Made by a program: the position numbers and the translations under genes
Assembly: GCF_019402665.1 (NCBI RefSeq)
Contig: NZ_VSST01000015.1
Span: forward strand, 62,001-126,000
From: Bradyrhizobium canariense
Lineage (GTDB): Bacteria; Pseudomonadota; Alphaproteobacteria; Rhizobiales; Xanthobacteraceae
Length of the DNA: 64,000 bases
Reading direction: 5' to 3'
Notes under the pieces: model-generated
Told to the model about the DNA's origin: nothing
What the model saw: the letters and a program-made list of their open reading frames with translations, nothing else
Databases searched by the model: none
Shown: positions 1 to 9,004 of the stretch, one piece after another
Layout: each line of letters begins with the position of its first letter
How positions within the stretch are numbered: the stretch's first letter is position 1

Positions 1-266
1 TAGAGCAGGGCGGTGACGCCCAGTGCCGAGACGCTTTCCAGCTTGCCGTGGCCGTAATGATGCTCCTCGTCCGCGGGCTTGTCGGACACCCGCACCACCG
101 CCCAGGTGATGATGGTGGCGACCAGGTCGATCGAGGAATGCAGCGCCTCGGAGATCAACGCCAGCGAGCCGATCGCGATCCCGACCGCGAACTTGGCCGC
201 CGCCATGCCGCCACTGGCGAAGATCGAGATCGCTGCGACCGAGGTCTTGTTGTGTTGGGAGCTCAT
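1..266 (-). CDS. Cation diffusion facilitator transporter, N-terminal part (cut by window edge)
   Basis: Inner-membrane divalent metal (Zn/Fe/Co-type) efflux by proton antiport is the family role. Eighty-eight codons are visible, beginning at the ATG whose complement is at 264-266; the rest lies off the left edge. Residues about 10-35 and 45-60 are the first two membrane segments. The SEALHSSIDL stretch supplies the HxxxD metal-site pair (H43, D47), and HHYGHGK at 69-75 is the conserved CDF loop. Which metal it moves cannot be told from this part. The open frame runs without a break to the edge, so the gene is probably intact. Confidence 0.85.
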   Translation of the reverse strand, partial: MSSQHNKTSVAAISIFASGGMAAAKFAVGIAIGSLALISEALHSSIDLVATIITWAVVRVSDKPADEEHHYGHGKLESVSALGVTALL

Positions 267-360
267 GGCGGGGGATTTAGCAGCCTGTGACTGAACATCA
301 AGCGACGATCCACAGGCGTAGACGCTAGTGAGTTGCAGGAGCGATGACCCCCCTGGTTTT

Positions 361-449
361 GTAGGGTGGGCAAAGGCGCGGAGCGCCGTGCCCACCATCT
401 TTCGGGGACGCTGACACATTGTGGGCACGCTTCGCTTTGCCCACCCTAC
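361..449. repeat. Dispersed palindromic repeat (REP-like), copy 1
   Basis: The arms GTAGGGTGGGCAAAG (361-375) and CTTTGCCCACCCTAC (435-449) are exact inverted repeats. Nested inside them are a GGCGC/GCGCC hairpin and a second pair, GTGCCCACC and GTGGGCAC. A near-identical element lies at 48558-48646. The element fills the gap between the cation transporter start and the quinone oxidoreductase stop and has no coding potential of its own. Confidence 0.8.
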
Positions 450-477
450 GAGACCGAGGTCTTTGGCCCCTCGAATG

Positions 478-1449
478 TTAAGGCAGCGTCACGACGATCT
501 TGCCGAGATGCTTGTTGGCCTCCATGTGCTCGAACGCCTTGTCGATGTCGTCGAAAGCGAACACCTTGTCGATCGGCAGCTGCAGTTTTCGTGACTCGAC
601 CGCGCCCCAGATGTCCTTCTTGACCTCGTCGAAGATCTCACGGATCTCCGCGATGGTGCGGGTGCGGAAGGTGACGCCGACATAGTCGATGCGGCGCGCC
701 GCGTGCAGGTCGAAGTTGAAATCGGCATGGGTGCCGCCGAGCCGGCCGACATTGACGATGCGGCCTTTTACCTTCGTCGCGGCGAGGTTCTGGCTCGCGA
801 CCTTGCCCGAGACCTGGTCCACGATGAGGTCGACACCTTCGCCGTTCGTCGCCTTCAGCACCTCGTCGACCCATGTGGGGTCGGAGGAATCGACCGCGAG
901 GTCGGCGCCATACTCCTTCAGTCGGCCGCGGCGAGCCGCATCGGTCGAGGAGCCGATCACCAGCCTGGCGCCCTTGAGTTTCGCAATCTGCATCGCCATC
1001 AGGCCGACGCCGGAGCTTGCGCCCTGGATCAGCACCGCTTGCCCGGGCTGCACGCCGCCGATGGTGACGACGGCGTTGTGCATGGTCGCGAGCGCGACGG
1101 GCAGGGTGGCGGCTTCCTCGAAGTTTATGTTCGAGGGCGCGCGGAACAGCCGGCCGTGGTCAGCCAGCGTGTATTCGGCAAACGCCGCGCCGCCCGAGCC
1201 CATGATGCGGTCGCCGACCTTGACGCCTTTGGCATCCGGTCCAAGCGCGGCGACCTCGCCGGCCCATTCCATGCCGAGCACGGTCCCAGCACCGCCGGCC
1301 GCGCCATGGGCGTGGCCCTTGCGCATGCCGGTGTCGGCGCGATTGAGGCCACAGGCGCGGACGCGGACCAGCACCTGCGTGCCTTCAGGCTTTGGTTGAG
1401 CGACGTCGGAAATCGTAGCGCCACCAGGGCCGTAGACATAAGCCTTCAT
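478..1449 (-). CDS. Zinc-independent MDR quinone oxidoreductase / alcohol dehydrogenase family
   Basis: A 323-residue medium-chain reductase, probably cytoplasmic and NADPH-dependent, reducing quinones or enones. The GroES-like N-terminal part contains LGMEWAGEVAALG (58-70). The Rossmann dinucleotide loop is QGASSGVG (142-149). The Cys/His ligands of zinc alcohol dehydrogenases are absent, which places it with QOR/zeta-crystallin proteins. It starts 25 bp after the stop of the nitronate monooxygenase gene on the same strand, so the two probably share a transcript. A GAGAGC ribosome site precedes the ATG. The true substrate is unknown. Confidence 0.85.
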   Translation of the reverse strand: MKAYVYGPGGATISDVAQPKPEGTQVLVRVRACGLNRADTGMRKGHAHGAAGGAGTVLGMEWAGEVAALGPDAKGVKVGDRIMGSGGAAFAEYTLADHGRLFRAPSNINFEEAATLPVALATMHNAVVTIGGVQPGQAVLIQGASSGVGLMAMQIAKLKGARLVIGSSTDAARRGRLKEYGADLAVDSSDPTWVDEVLKATNGEGVDLIVDQVSGKVASQNLAATKVKGRIVNVGRLGGTHADFNFDLHAARRIDYVGVTFRTRTIAEIREIFDEVKKDIWGAVESRKLQLPIDKVFAFDDIDKAFEHMEANKHLGKIVVTLP

Positions 1450-1474
1450 GTGTTGCTCTCGCTTCTTGCAGTGA

Positions 1475-2545
<1,071 letters not shown>

Positions 2546-2749
2546 CTATTGGAAGGGCGTGCGGTGGAGGCGGGGCGATCATGCGGGGAGTGCGGGGATT
2601 CCGCAGGGCGGATAATTGAGGTGGTAGCACCGGGCGCACGAGGGTTTTTGTGCGCCGCTGCTTCAACACCGACGGAGGATGAGGAGCTTTCGGAGACCAT
2701 CAACTTGCATTTTCTCGCAAGGCACGCCTTCGCCCTCTCGCGGCGTATT

Positions 2750-3260
2750 CCGCCCGAGCTTTGCTTGGTCGCATCACCCTTGCGGTAACAAGGGCGCAGG
2801 GAAGGCCGGGCGCCGGCTGGCACCCGCAAGTCCGTGCGCCAAAGGAATGCACACGGGGTGGACCACAGGTCAGCCAATCGCCCGGCCTTCCCTGCGCGGT
2901 GGTTTACGGCTTACTTCGTGCTCTCCCCGGGGAGCGATGCACTATTGCCCCCGTCGCCCCGCAGATGGCTGACGCGTCCGCCCGGTCGGGCAGCACGCAT
3001 CACTACAGGACTTGACGCACAGACCCCGGGCGTCAGGACCACACGACTTCGCCGTCCGCGCACGTCCTCGCTGGGCCTTCGAGAGCTGGCGTGTGCTCGC
3101 ACCCGAAGCCATGCGAAGACGCTGTCGGCGCCGTGTCGCAGGCGCGAAAGCCTGTGCTCACGGTTTCCCGCCCTGCAAGGCTCCCCGCGCTCGACGCCGT
3201 CGCGTCCATCGCTGCCTAACCCGCGGTTCGTGACGATCGCGATCCGCCCCTTGTCCCGGG
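2750..3260. repeat. Probable dispersed non-coding repeat region, Bradyrhizobium type
   Basis: The 2471-3515 gap of about 1 kb has no convincing gene: open frames exist on both strands but lack ribosome sites, family motifs and a consistent frame. The stretch from the words CTTGCGGTAACAAGGGCGCA to TTCGTGACGATCGCGATCCG matches, from memory, a sequence seen in many intergenic regions of Bradyrhizobium and Rhodopseudomonas. That recognition is not verified here. The flank 2471-2750 shows nothing I can name. Confidence 0.4.
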
Positions 3261-3410
3261 TCAGGGTGTGTCGTAGATACGACAAATCCGAATTTCGGTA
3301 AAGTGGAATATTTTGACGGGCGGGGATTGACAGGCGGCGCGGGAAATTTGCGCGGGTGTTTTGCCCGACGGGCACTCCGCCAATCCATCGTGCCCCAATT
3401 GCTTCGGCAT

Positions 3411-3490
3411 CGTCATTACGAGCGCAGCGAAGAAATCCAGACTCTACCCGTGGAGGGACTCTGGATTGCTTCGCTGCGCTCGCAATGACG
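3411..3490. repeat. REP-like inverted repeat
   Basis: Two arms of about 31 bases are nearly perfect inverted copies: CGTCATTACGAGCGCAGCGA at the left end and TCGCTGCGCTCGCAATGACG at the right. They enclose AATCCAGA/TCTGGATT and a short loop. This is a typical rhizobial intergenic palindrome. It sits 25 bp beyond the stop of the exported protein at 3516 and may act as its transcript end. Confidence 0.75.
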
Positions 3491-3515
3491 GCGTCGCGTG
3501 GTGCGCCCTGGGGGG

Positions 3516-4166
3516 CTACTCCGTCGACAGCCGCACCATCTGGCGGTCGCCGTTCATTTCCTTGAGGCTGTTGACGAAGTTTTCGGGGCGCTGCCAGCGG
3601 TAGGGGACCTTCAATCCCATATACTCGGCGATGTCGCCGATGAAGCCGGTGCAATTGGTGGTCTCCGCGTTCCAGACCGGCGAGCTCGCCTGCAATTTCT
3701 TGATATAGGCAAACACGCGCTTGGCGTCGGCTTCGTTCAGATAGACGCGGTAGTTCGCGGTCAAATAGTCCGGGTCGAGATCGCCGTAGCTCGCGCCGGT
3801 CTCCGCCGGCACCCAGGTGAGGTGACCGAGCACATAGGCCCAGGTGTCGCCGGCGGGCGTGAGCCCTGCCACCTCGACGGCGCGCTCGCTGGTCTTGCCG
3901 TACCAGACGAACGCGTGGCCCCAGCTCGCGGCCGTGCGGGCGCGGAAATCGACGTAGTACGGACCTTTCTCCGCGCGCGCGACTGCGCGCCGCGCCGTTT
4001 GCGGCGCCGGCCGTGATGCGGTCTCGGTGGTGGCAAGCGCGTTTGCCTCAGCAACGCGCTTGTTCGCTTCGTGGGCGGAGGCCGAGGGTGTCGTGCACGC
4101 GAGCATGGCCGCGAGCGCGAATCCCGCAAGGATGCAGGGTCCCGATCGATCAGGTTTGTTCGTCAC
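3516..4166 (-). CDS. Exported protein with possible permuted papain-like (DUF4105-like) His/Cys fold
   Basis: Function unknown. From the GTG at 4166 the protein has 216 residues and begins with a basic stretch and a hydrophobic segment ending in LACTTPSASAHE, which fits a signal peptide or possibly a lipoprotein. An upstream ATG at 4205 is in frame but would bury the signal. The mature part holds TAASWGHAFVWYG (His about residue 84) and, later, TTNCTGFIGDIAEYMGL (Cys about 172). The order His then Cys, with these surroundings, resembles circularly permuted NlpC/P60-type domains. That assignment is an inference and would suggest an envelope peptidase or amidase. It stands alone on its strand. 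Confidence 0.7.
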   Translation of the reverse strand: MTNKPDRSGPCILAGFALAAMLACTTPSASAHEANKRVAEANALATTETASRPAPQTARRAVARAEKGPYYVDFRARTAASWGHAFVWYGKTSERAVEVAGLTPAGDTWAYVLGHLTWVPAETGASYGDLDPDYLTANYRVYLNEADAKRVFAYIKKLQASSPVWNAETTNCTGFIGDIAEYMGLKVPYRWQRPENFVNSLKEMNGDRQMVRLSTE

Positions 4167-4235
4167 GCCATGCCCCTCGACTGTCGGCCACTCACGCAGA
4201 GTCAACGCTTGCTTCTGCGCGTATTTCTCTGCGCG

Positions 4236-4436
4236 TCAGTAGCGCGCCGCGACGGGGCCGGGCGCCTTGCCGATCGGGGCCTTTCCAACCGGGCTCTTGC
4301 CAATCGGCATCTTGCCGATCGGCGCCTGCTCGGAATAGACGGGAACGGGCTGGCGGCGCGGCAGATCCGCAGCATTCGCAACCGTCACCAGAGCAAGCGT
4401 AGCACCCACGACAAATACAATCTTCTTCACAGTCAT
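4236..4436 (-). CDS. Small exported protein with PIGKx pentapeptide repeats
   Basis: Function unknown. The 66-residue protein starts at the ATG complementary to 4434-4436 (MTVKKIVFVVGATLALVTV) with a clean signal peptide ending ANA. The mature part is low in complexity: APIGK, MPIGK, SPVGK, APIGK and APG follow one another as five-residue steps, then a short basic C-terminus. A longer frame opens upstream, but its extra residues do not look like protein and would precede the signal. Repeated Pro/Gly/Lys steps suggest a flexible periplasmic or surface tether, but nothing in the context tests this. Confidence 0.65.
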   Translation of the reverse strand: MTVKKIVFVVGATLALVTVANAADLPRRQPVPVYSEQAPIGKMPIGKSPVGKAPIGKAPGPVAARY

Positions 4437-4608
4437 ACCCCTAGAAGGTTTGGTCCAAACACGGCACCGCCGTGCCCCCAGACACGCCTCACAGAAGGGC
4501 GGCCGAATGCGACCACAGTGCGGCATCCGCGCGACATGTTGGCGGCATCTGCCGGGCGCGCCGAAATGTGATGTGTCTGAATGTTTCGCCCTCGCGCCGC
4601 TCGTTCGC

Positions 4609-5325
4609 TCAGTGATCGGCGCTGAGGCGGAAATGCATCTCGATCTTCGCCGGTGAGGGGTCGCCCGCCACGCGCCAGGGTGAAAAGCCAGGGGTGGGAT
4701 CAGGATCGGAGGGGAGATCGATCGGCCAGCTCTGCGTCGGCGAACCCGGAAGCGTCAGGCTAACGGCGCGATGACGCGTTTTGTACGACAACGACGTGGA
4801 GGCAATGATCGCTTTGCGCTCGCCTTCATGCGCGCGCCAGTTCGGAGGCAAATCGGCATTGGCATACCCGGTCGCTTCCTCGACCTCGATGTGCACATCC
4901 TCCGCCTTGTCCGGCAGCGTCATGCCAGCGGGAAGGCGAAACTCGATGTGGAGCGTCATGTAGCCGTGACTGAGATAGGGCGAGCGGATGAGTTCGTACC
5001 AGCCCCAATAGCCAAGGATTGCCGCGATGAGTAGAACAGTGAGAGCAAAGGGTGCGGAGAGCCGCGTGGTGCGGTGAGGCGTGGTGTCGGAGGTTTCCGC
5101 GGGCGGCTGTGGCGTTGCATTCCGGACCAGGCCGAAGCGCACGAACAGCCAGATGCCGGCGATCAGGCCAACCACACCGCCGATCGGACCGATGTCGAAG
5201 AAGGCGCCCATGGCGATGCCGCCATCGCGGTCTGGCCCGGCCAGCGCGATCACCAGTGCGGCAAGGGCGAACCAGCCGGCGAGCGCGCCGAGCAGGGCGG
5301 AGAGGAGGCCGAGGATCAAGCGCAT
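4609..5325 (-). CDS. Predicted inner-membrane protein of unknown function
   Basis: Not recognised. From MRLILGLLSALLGALAGWF (ATG at 5325) it has 238 residues. Two hydrophobic helices lie within residues 1-75 (LLGALAGWFALAALVIALAG and GGVVGLIAGIWLFVRFGLV) and a third follows a short charged linker (FALTVLLIAAILGYWGWY). The remaining C-terminal half is hydrophilic and rich in Pro and Thr, with THRAVSLTLPGSP-type beta content, and is probably periplasmic. An in-frame ATG at 5367 would add 14 residues. The gene ends 60 bp short of the coiled-coil membrane protein gene upstream on the same strand and may be cotranscribed with it. Confidence 0.7.
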   Translation of the reverse strand: MRLILGLLSALLGALAGWFALAALVIALAGPDRDGGIAMGAFFDIGPIGGVVGLIAGIWLFVRFGLVRNATPQPPAETSDTTPHRTTRLSAPFALTVLLIAAILGYWGWYELIRSPYLSHGYMTLHIEFRLPAGMTLPDKAEDVHIEVEEATGYANADLPPNWRAHEGERKAIIASTSLSYKTRHRAVSLTLPGSPTQSWPIDLPSDPDPTPGFSPWRVAGDPSPAKIEMHFRLSADH

Positions 5326-5386
5326 GTCCGGATTGGTCGCGCGGATGGGGATCGCGGTTCGAACCATCCCGCGGGATTGATGGCCT

Positions 5387-6793
5387 TCACCCGATCCGGT
5401 TGAGGCTGTTCCGGATCGTCGAGAAGATGCCGCCGATGTCTTTTCGCAAGCCGTCGAGCGCGTTGAAATTGTCGAAGATGCGGGCGATGCGGTCTTCGAC
5501 CTCGCGCTTGCTCTTGGTCAGCGCGTCGACGCGCGAGGCGAGGGTGACGTCGCCGCTCGCCTCAATCTCGCCGACGGTTTTGGCGAGGAGATCGCGCGTG
5601 GTACCGACGTCCGCGATCATGGCTTCGATTCCGAATACGGGCGCCTTCAGCGGGACGAGGTCAGCCTGCGACTTCGACAGCTCCGCCTTGAAGGCGTTCA
5701 GCGTCGCCAGCGTTTCCTGTAACGCGCCGAGGCGCTGGCGCGACTGGAGCACAAAATCGTTCAGCGCATTCTGGCGGTCGACAAGCGTCTTGCCGTCGGC
5801 GTCGGTCTCGACACCGGCCAGCGAGCGCTCGAGTTGGGCCTGGCGCTGGCCGAGCTCTTCGAAATCGAGCCCGATGCCTTTTAGGATGTGGAAGCTGTCG
5901 TCGATGCGGGCCAGGCGCTGCTCGATCTCGATCTTGTTCTTCGACAGCGTCTCGACGCGGGCGCCGAGAGGGGCTTCGCCGCCGGTTTCGAGCTCGTCGA
6001 CGCTCTTGGCGAGGCGCTCATGACCGAGGCTCAGCTCGCCGATCAAGGCATTGAGGCCGGCGTCCGACGCGCGCAACGGCACCAGCTCGGCGTGGGACTT
6101 CGCCAGATCTTCCTTGTACTGGTTCAGGGTCGCAAAGGTGTTCTGGACCGTGCCGACCCGGGACAGCAGCGTCGATACGTCGCGCGCGATGTCCTTCAGC
6201 CGGTCGGCGAGGTTGTTCTTGCGGTCGTCGGTCTCAAGGTTGTGCAGCGAGCGTTCGAGCTGGTTCTGGCGGTCGCGGATCTCGGTGAAAACCGGCTCGA
6301 CGGCGCGGCGCTGCTCGGCGACCTTGCCGACCATGTCGCGCAGGTCCTGCTGGCGCCGGCGGATTTCGGCGAGCTGGTCGTGCATGTCGGTGGATTCGTT
6401 GCGGCCCCGCTGCAGCAGGGCCCGCTGCTCGGTCTCGCCCAGCTTATCGTGCAGGGCGGAGACGGCCTCCCGCGGATCGCTCTCGATCAGGTGCCGGACG
6501 GTGGCGTCGAGGTGGTTTTGCAGGGCGTGGGCGACGACGACGTCCTCGCGGGTCTTCTTGAGGCGGTCGCGCAACGTGTCGAGGCGCCGATCCTGGCGCG
6601 AGAGCCGCCAGGCGGAGGCGCCGATCAGTGCCAGCGCCAGGGCCAGGATCGCGCCGGTCGCAAACCGCTGCGGGACAGGCAGGCCTCCGAACCAGACAGG
6701 CAGGTGGCCGATATCGTAACCGAGCGCCTGCTGGGCGAAGATCGCAATGGCAGTGAGCAGAACAAACCAGGCAACCAGGAAAAACAGCCACAT
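5387..6793 (-). CDS. Membrane-anchored long coiled-coil protein, function unknown
   Basis: From the ATG at 6793, which has a good GAGGAA ribosome site, the product is 468 residues. It begins with two membrane helices (MWLFFLVAWFVLLTAIAIF and ATGAILALALALIGASAWRL). The rest, about residues 65-465, is almost continuous charged heptad sequence with recurring blocks such as RQNQLERSLHNLETDDRK and RQAQLERSLAGVETDADGK, which points to internal duplication. The shape recalls RmuC/TolA-like or methyl-accepting-type stalks, but no signalling or nuclease domain follows. An in-frame start 34 codons upstream lacks a ribosome site. Confidence 0.75.
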   Translation of the reverse strand: MWLFFLVAWFVLLTAIAIFAQQALGYDIGHLPVWFGGLPVPQRFATGAILALALALIGASAWRLSRQDRRLDTLRDRLKKTREDVVVAHALQNHLDATVRHLIESDPREAVSALHDKLGETEQRALLQRGRNESTDMHDQLAEIRRRQQDLRDMVGKVAEQRRAVEPVFTEIRDRQNQLERSLHNLETDDRKNNLADRLKDIARDVSTLLSRVGTVQNTFATLNQYKEDLAKSHAELVPLRASDAGLNALIGELSLGHERLAKSVDELETGGEAPLGARVETLSKNKIEIEQRLARIDDSFHILKGIGLDFEELGQRQAQLERSLAGVETDADGKTLVDRQNALNDFVLQSRQRLGALQETLATLNAFKAELSKSQADLVPLKAPVFGIEAMIADVGTTRDLLAKTVGEIEASGDVTLASRVDALTKSKREVEDRIARIFDNFNALDGLRKDIGGIFSTIRNSLNRIG

Positions 6794-6984
6794 CGTGACT
6801 TCCTCACGCCGGCACACATTATCGCCATAATTGCTATTGGAGAGCGGAACCGAGATCAAGGGCGGCGGAGGCTTGCCGGACAGGTCCAGTCGCACGATCC
6901 ACGGCTGAATGCGTCAGCCGATCGGTGGAGCGCGGGTGTGGAAGTTGCCGGGTTTTCCTCCGCGGGGGCGCTGGCTCCCTCCGC

Positions 6985-7087
6985 CGTCATTCCGGGACCC
7001 GCGCAGCGCGAGCCCGGAATCCGTTGAACTGCAGTCTCTACCGCCCAATGGATTCCGGGCTCGGCGCTGCCCGCGCCCCGGAATGAC
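6985..7087. repeat. REP-like inverted repeat
   Basis: The sequence CGTCATTCCGGGACCCGCGC at the left end and GCGCCCCGGAATGACAG at the right end are inverted copies, with an inner pair CCCGGAATCC/GGATTCCGGG. It fills most of the 302-bp gap between the coiled-coil gene start at 6793 and the FAH-gene stop at 7096. No gene is seen in the rest of that gap. Confidence 0.75.
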
Positions 7088-7095
7088 AGAGTGCC

Positions 7096-7881
7096 CTACA
7101 GCCGAAACTCGTTGGTCAGCTCGCCGATGCCCTCGATCGCGACGGTTACCGTGTTCACCGGCTCTTTCATCACGCCGACGCCGACCGAGGTGCCGACGGC
7201 AATGAGGTCCCCGGGGAGCAGGGTCATGTCATGGGAGATCCTGCTGACCAGCTCCTGCGCGGTGAAGATCATGTCCGATATCGGATAGTTCTGCCGCTCC
7301 GCGCCGTTGAGGATGGTGCGCACCACCAGCTTTGCCGGATCGAGACCGGTGGCGATGACGGGGCCGAACGGGCCGTAATCGTCGATGCCCTTGGCCCGTG
7401 CCCATTGCGGGAAAGTGGGATCGCTGGTCAGGATGTCGTTGGCGGTGATGTCGTTGACGCAGGTGTAGCCGAAGATGAAGCCGTCCGCTTCCGCCGGCGA
7501 CACCCGCGCGCAGGTCCTGCCGATGACGATGCCGAGCTCGCCTTCATACGTGGTCTTGCCGTCGTAATAAGAGGGACGGCGGATCACCGCGCCGGGTGTC
7601 GTGATGCTGGTGGTGGCCTTCAGGAGGTAGAGCGGCTCCGGCGGCTCGGGCTGGTTGAGCTTGGCCGCGAGCGCGTGAAAATTGTTCCAGAGCGCGACGA
7701 TCTTGCTGGGCACGCAGGGCGCGAGCAGTTCGACCTCCGACAGCGCCAGCGTTTTGCCGGTGGCTGCATGGCGGCCGAACATCTCGCCCTCATGCACGCT
7801 GATGCCTGACGAATTCAGCGTGCCGAAGCCGGTCGTACCGCTCTTGCGGAAGCGGAGCCAATGTTTGATCTCGCCAGCCAT
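7096..7881 (-). CDS. Fumarylacetoacetate hydrolase-family enzyme
   Basis: A 261-residue member of the FAH superfamily, whose members hydrolyse or decarboxylate 2-keto or beta-diketo acids with a bound divalent metal. EGELGIVIGR (113-122) supplies the metal Glu pair, and VNDITANDI (143-151) holds the partner Asp. SHDMTLLPGDLIAVGTSVGVG is the typical C-terminal block. Its ATG overlaps the stop of the PanE-family gene as TGATG, so translation is coupled. The pairing suggests that both act on one short keto acid, but the substrate cannot be read from sequence. Confidence 0.85.
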   Translation of the reverse strand: MAGEIKHWLRFRKSGTTGFGTLNSSGISVHEGEMFGRHAATGKTLALSEVELLAPCVPSKIVALWNNFHALAAKLNQPEPPEPLYLLKATTSITTPGAVIRRPSYYDGKTTYEGELGIVIGRTCARVSPAEADGFIFGYTCVNDITANDILTSDPTFPQWARAKGIDDYGPFGPVIATGLDPAKLVVRTILNGAERQNYPISDMIFTAQELVSRISHDMTLLPGDLIAVGTSVGVGVMKEPVNTVTVAIEGIGELTNEFRL

Positions 7882-8900
7882 CACGCCACCGCCAGTGCAC
7901 GCGGATCCGATGGCGTCGAGATGCCGTCGTAGAGACCGGCGATGCGGGCGCGCTGGGTCACCATCGCCAGCACGGAATCGAGCGCGGGGGTGGCGACGCC
8001 GGTGAGGCGGCCCATCTCCTGCACGACGGTGACGAGCGGGTCGATCTCCATCGGGCGGCCCCGCTCGAGATCCTGGAGCATCGAGGTCTTGTGCGCGCCG
8101 ACCTTGCGGGCGCCTTCGATGCGGCGCTCGACGTCGACGCGGAATTTGACGCCGAACGTCTCGGCGATGCCTTGCGTCTCCATCATGATCGCGCGCGACA
8201 GCGCGCGAGTGGCCGGATCGGTGCAGATCACGTCGAGTGTTGCATGGGTGAGTGCGCTGATCGGGTTGAAGCAGACATTGCCCCACAACTTGAGCCAGAT
8301 CTCGTCGCGAATGCGGTCGAGCACCGGCGCTTTCAGCCCGGCTGCGACGAAGAGATCGGCGAGGCGTTGCACGTCCGGGGTGGTCTCGCCGGAGGGCTCC
8401 CCGAGCGGAAAGTTGTTGCCGTAGACGTGACGGATCACGCCGGGCGCCTCGATCTCGGTGGCGGGATAGACGATGCAGCCGATGGCGCGCTCGGCGCCGA
8501 TTTCGCGCCACTGCCGTCCGCCGGGGTCGATGCTCTCCAGCGTCGAATTCTCGTATTGGCCGCCATGCTTGTAGAAGTACCAATAGGGGATGCCGTTGAC
8601 GGCGGTGACGATGCGGGTGTGGGGGCCGAGCAGCGGCTGCATCGTCTCGATCACGCCGGTGATCGAGTGCGCCTTCAGCGTGATGATGATATAGTCCTGC
8701 ACGCCGAGCTCGGCCGGATCGTCGGTGCAGCGCGGATGCACGGTGTGCTGCTCCTCGCCCGCGAGCAGCGTCAGGCCGCGCTCGCGCATCGCGGCAAGGT
8801 GCGCGCCGCGTGCGACCAGGCTGACGTCGGCGCCCGCGCGCGCGAGCTGAACCCCGAGATATCCGCCGATTGCTCCGGCGCCGTAGATGCAGATCTTCAT
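7881..8900 (-). CDS. PanE/ApbA-family 2-ketoacid reductase (ketopantoate reductase fold); candidate oxalyl-CoA reductase
   Basis: A 339-residue NAD(P)H-dependent reductase. GAGAIGGYLG (7-16) is the dinucleotide loop, IWLKLWGN gives the catalytic Lys (204), and TSMLQDLERGRPMEID (272-287) contains the conserved Glu (285). The obvious label is 2-dehydropantoate 2-reductase. In Methylobacterium extorquens, however, oxalyl-CoA reductase is a PanE-family protein (PanE2). This gene sits directly downstream of an oxalate-regulon CBS gene and near two OFA transporters, with no other pantothenate gene in sight. The CoA-thioester role is an inference. A GC-rich stem-loop separates it from the CBS gene, so cotranscription is uncertain. 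Confidence 0.85.
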   Translation of the reverse strand: MKICIYGAGAIGGYLGVQLARAGADVSLVARGAHLAAMRERGLTLLAGEEQHTVHPRCTDDPAELGVQDYIIITLKAHSITGVIETMQPLLGPHTRIVTAVNGIPYWYFYKHGGQYENSTLESIDPGGRQWREIGAERAIGCIVYPATEIEAPGVIRHVYGNNFPLGEPSGETTPDVQRLADLFVAAGLKAPVLDRIRDEIWLKLWGNVCFNPISALTHATLDVICTDPATRALSRAIMMETQGIAETFGVKFRVDVERRIEGARKVGAHKTSMLQDLERGRPMEIDPLVTVVQEMGRLTGVATPALDSVLAMVTQRARIAGLYDGISTPSDPRALAVA

Positions 8901-8946
8901 GGAATCCTCGCGAAGCAGCGGAAGCCGGATTTCGGGACGAAAGATC

Positions 8947-8981
8947 CGGTCCGGCTCGGAAGGCTCCGAGCCGGGTCCGGT
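8947..8981 (-). terminator. Stem-loop after the CBS gene; terminator or attenuator
   Basis: The left arm, CCGGTCCGGCTCGGA, pairs with TCCGAGCCGGGTCCGG around an AGGC loop, with one bulge. Read on the minus strand it is followed by ATCTTTC, a weak T run. It lies between the CBS gene stop (9005) and the reductase start (8900), so it may end or reduce transcription into the reductase gene. Confidence 0.5.
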
Positions 8982-9004
8982 AGTCGCAGGGGAAGTGAGG
9001 CGCT

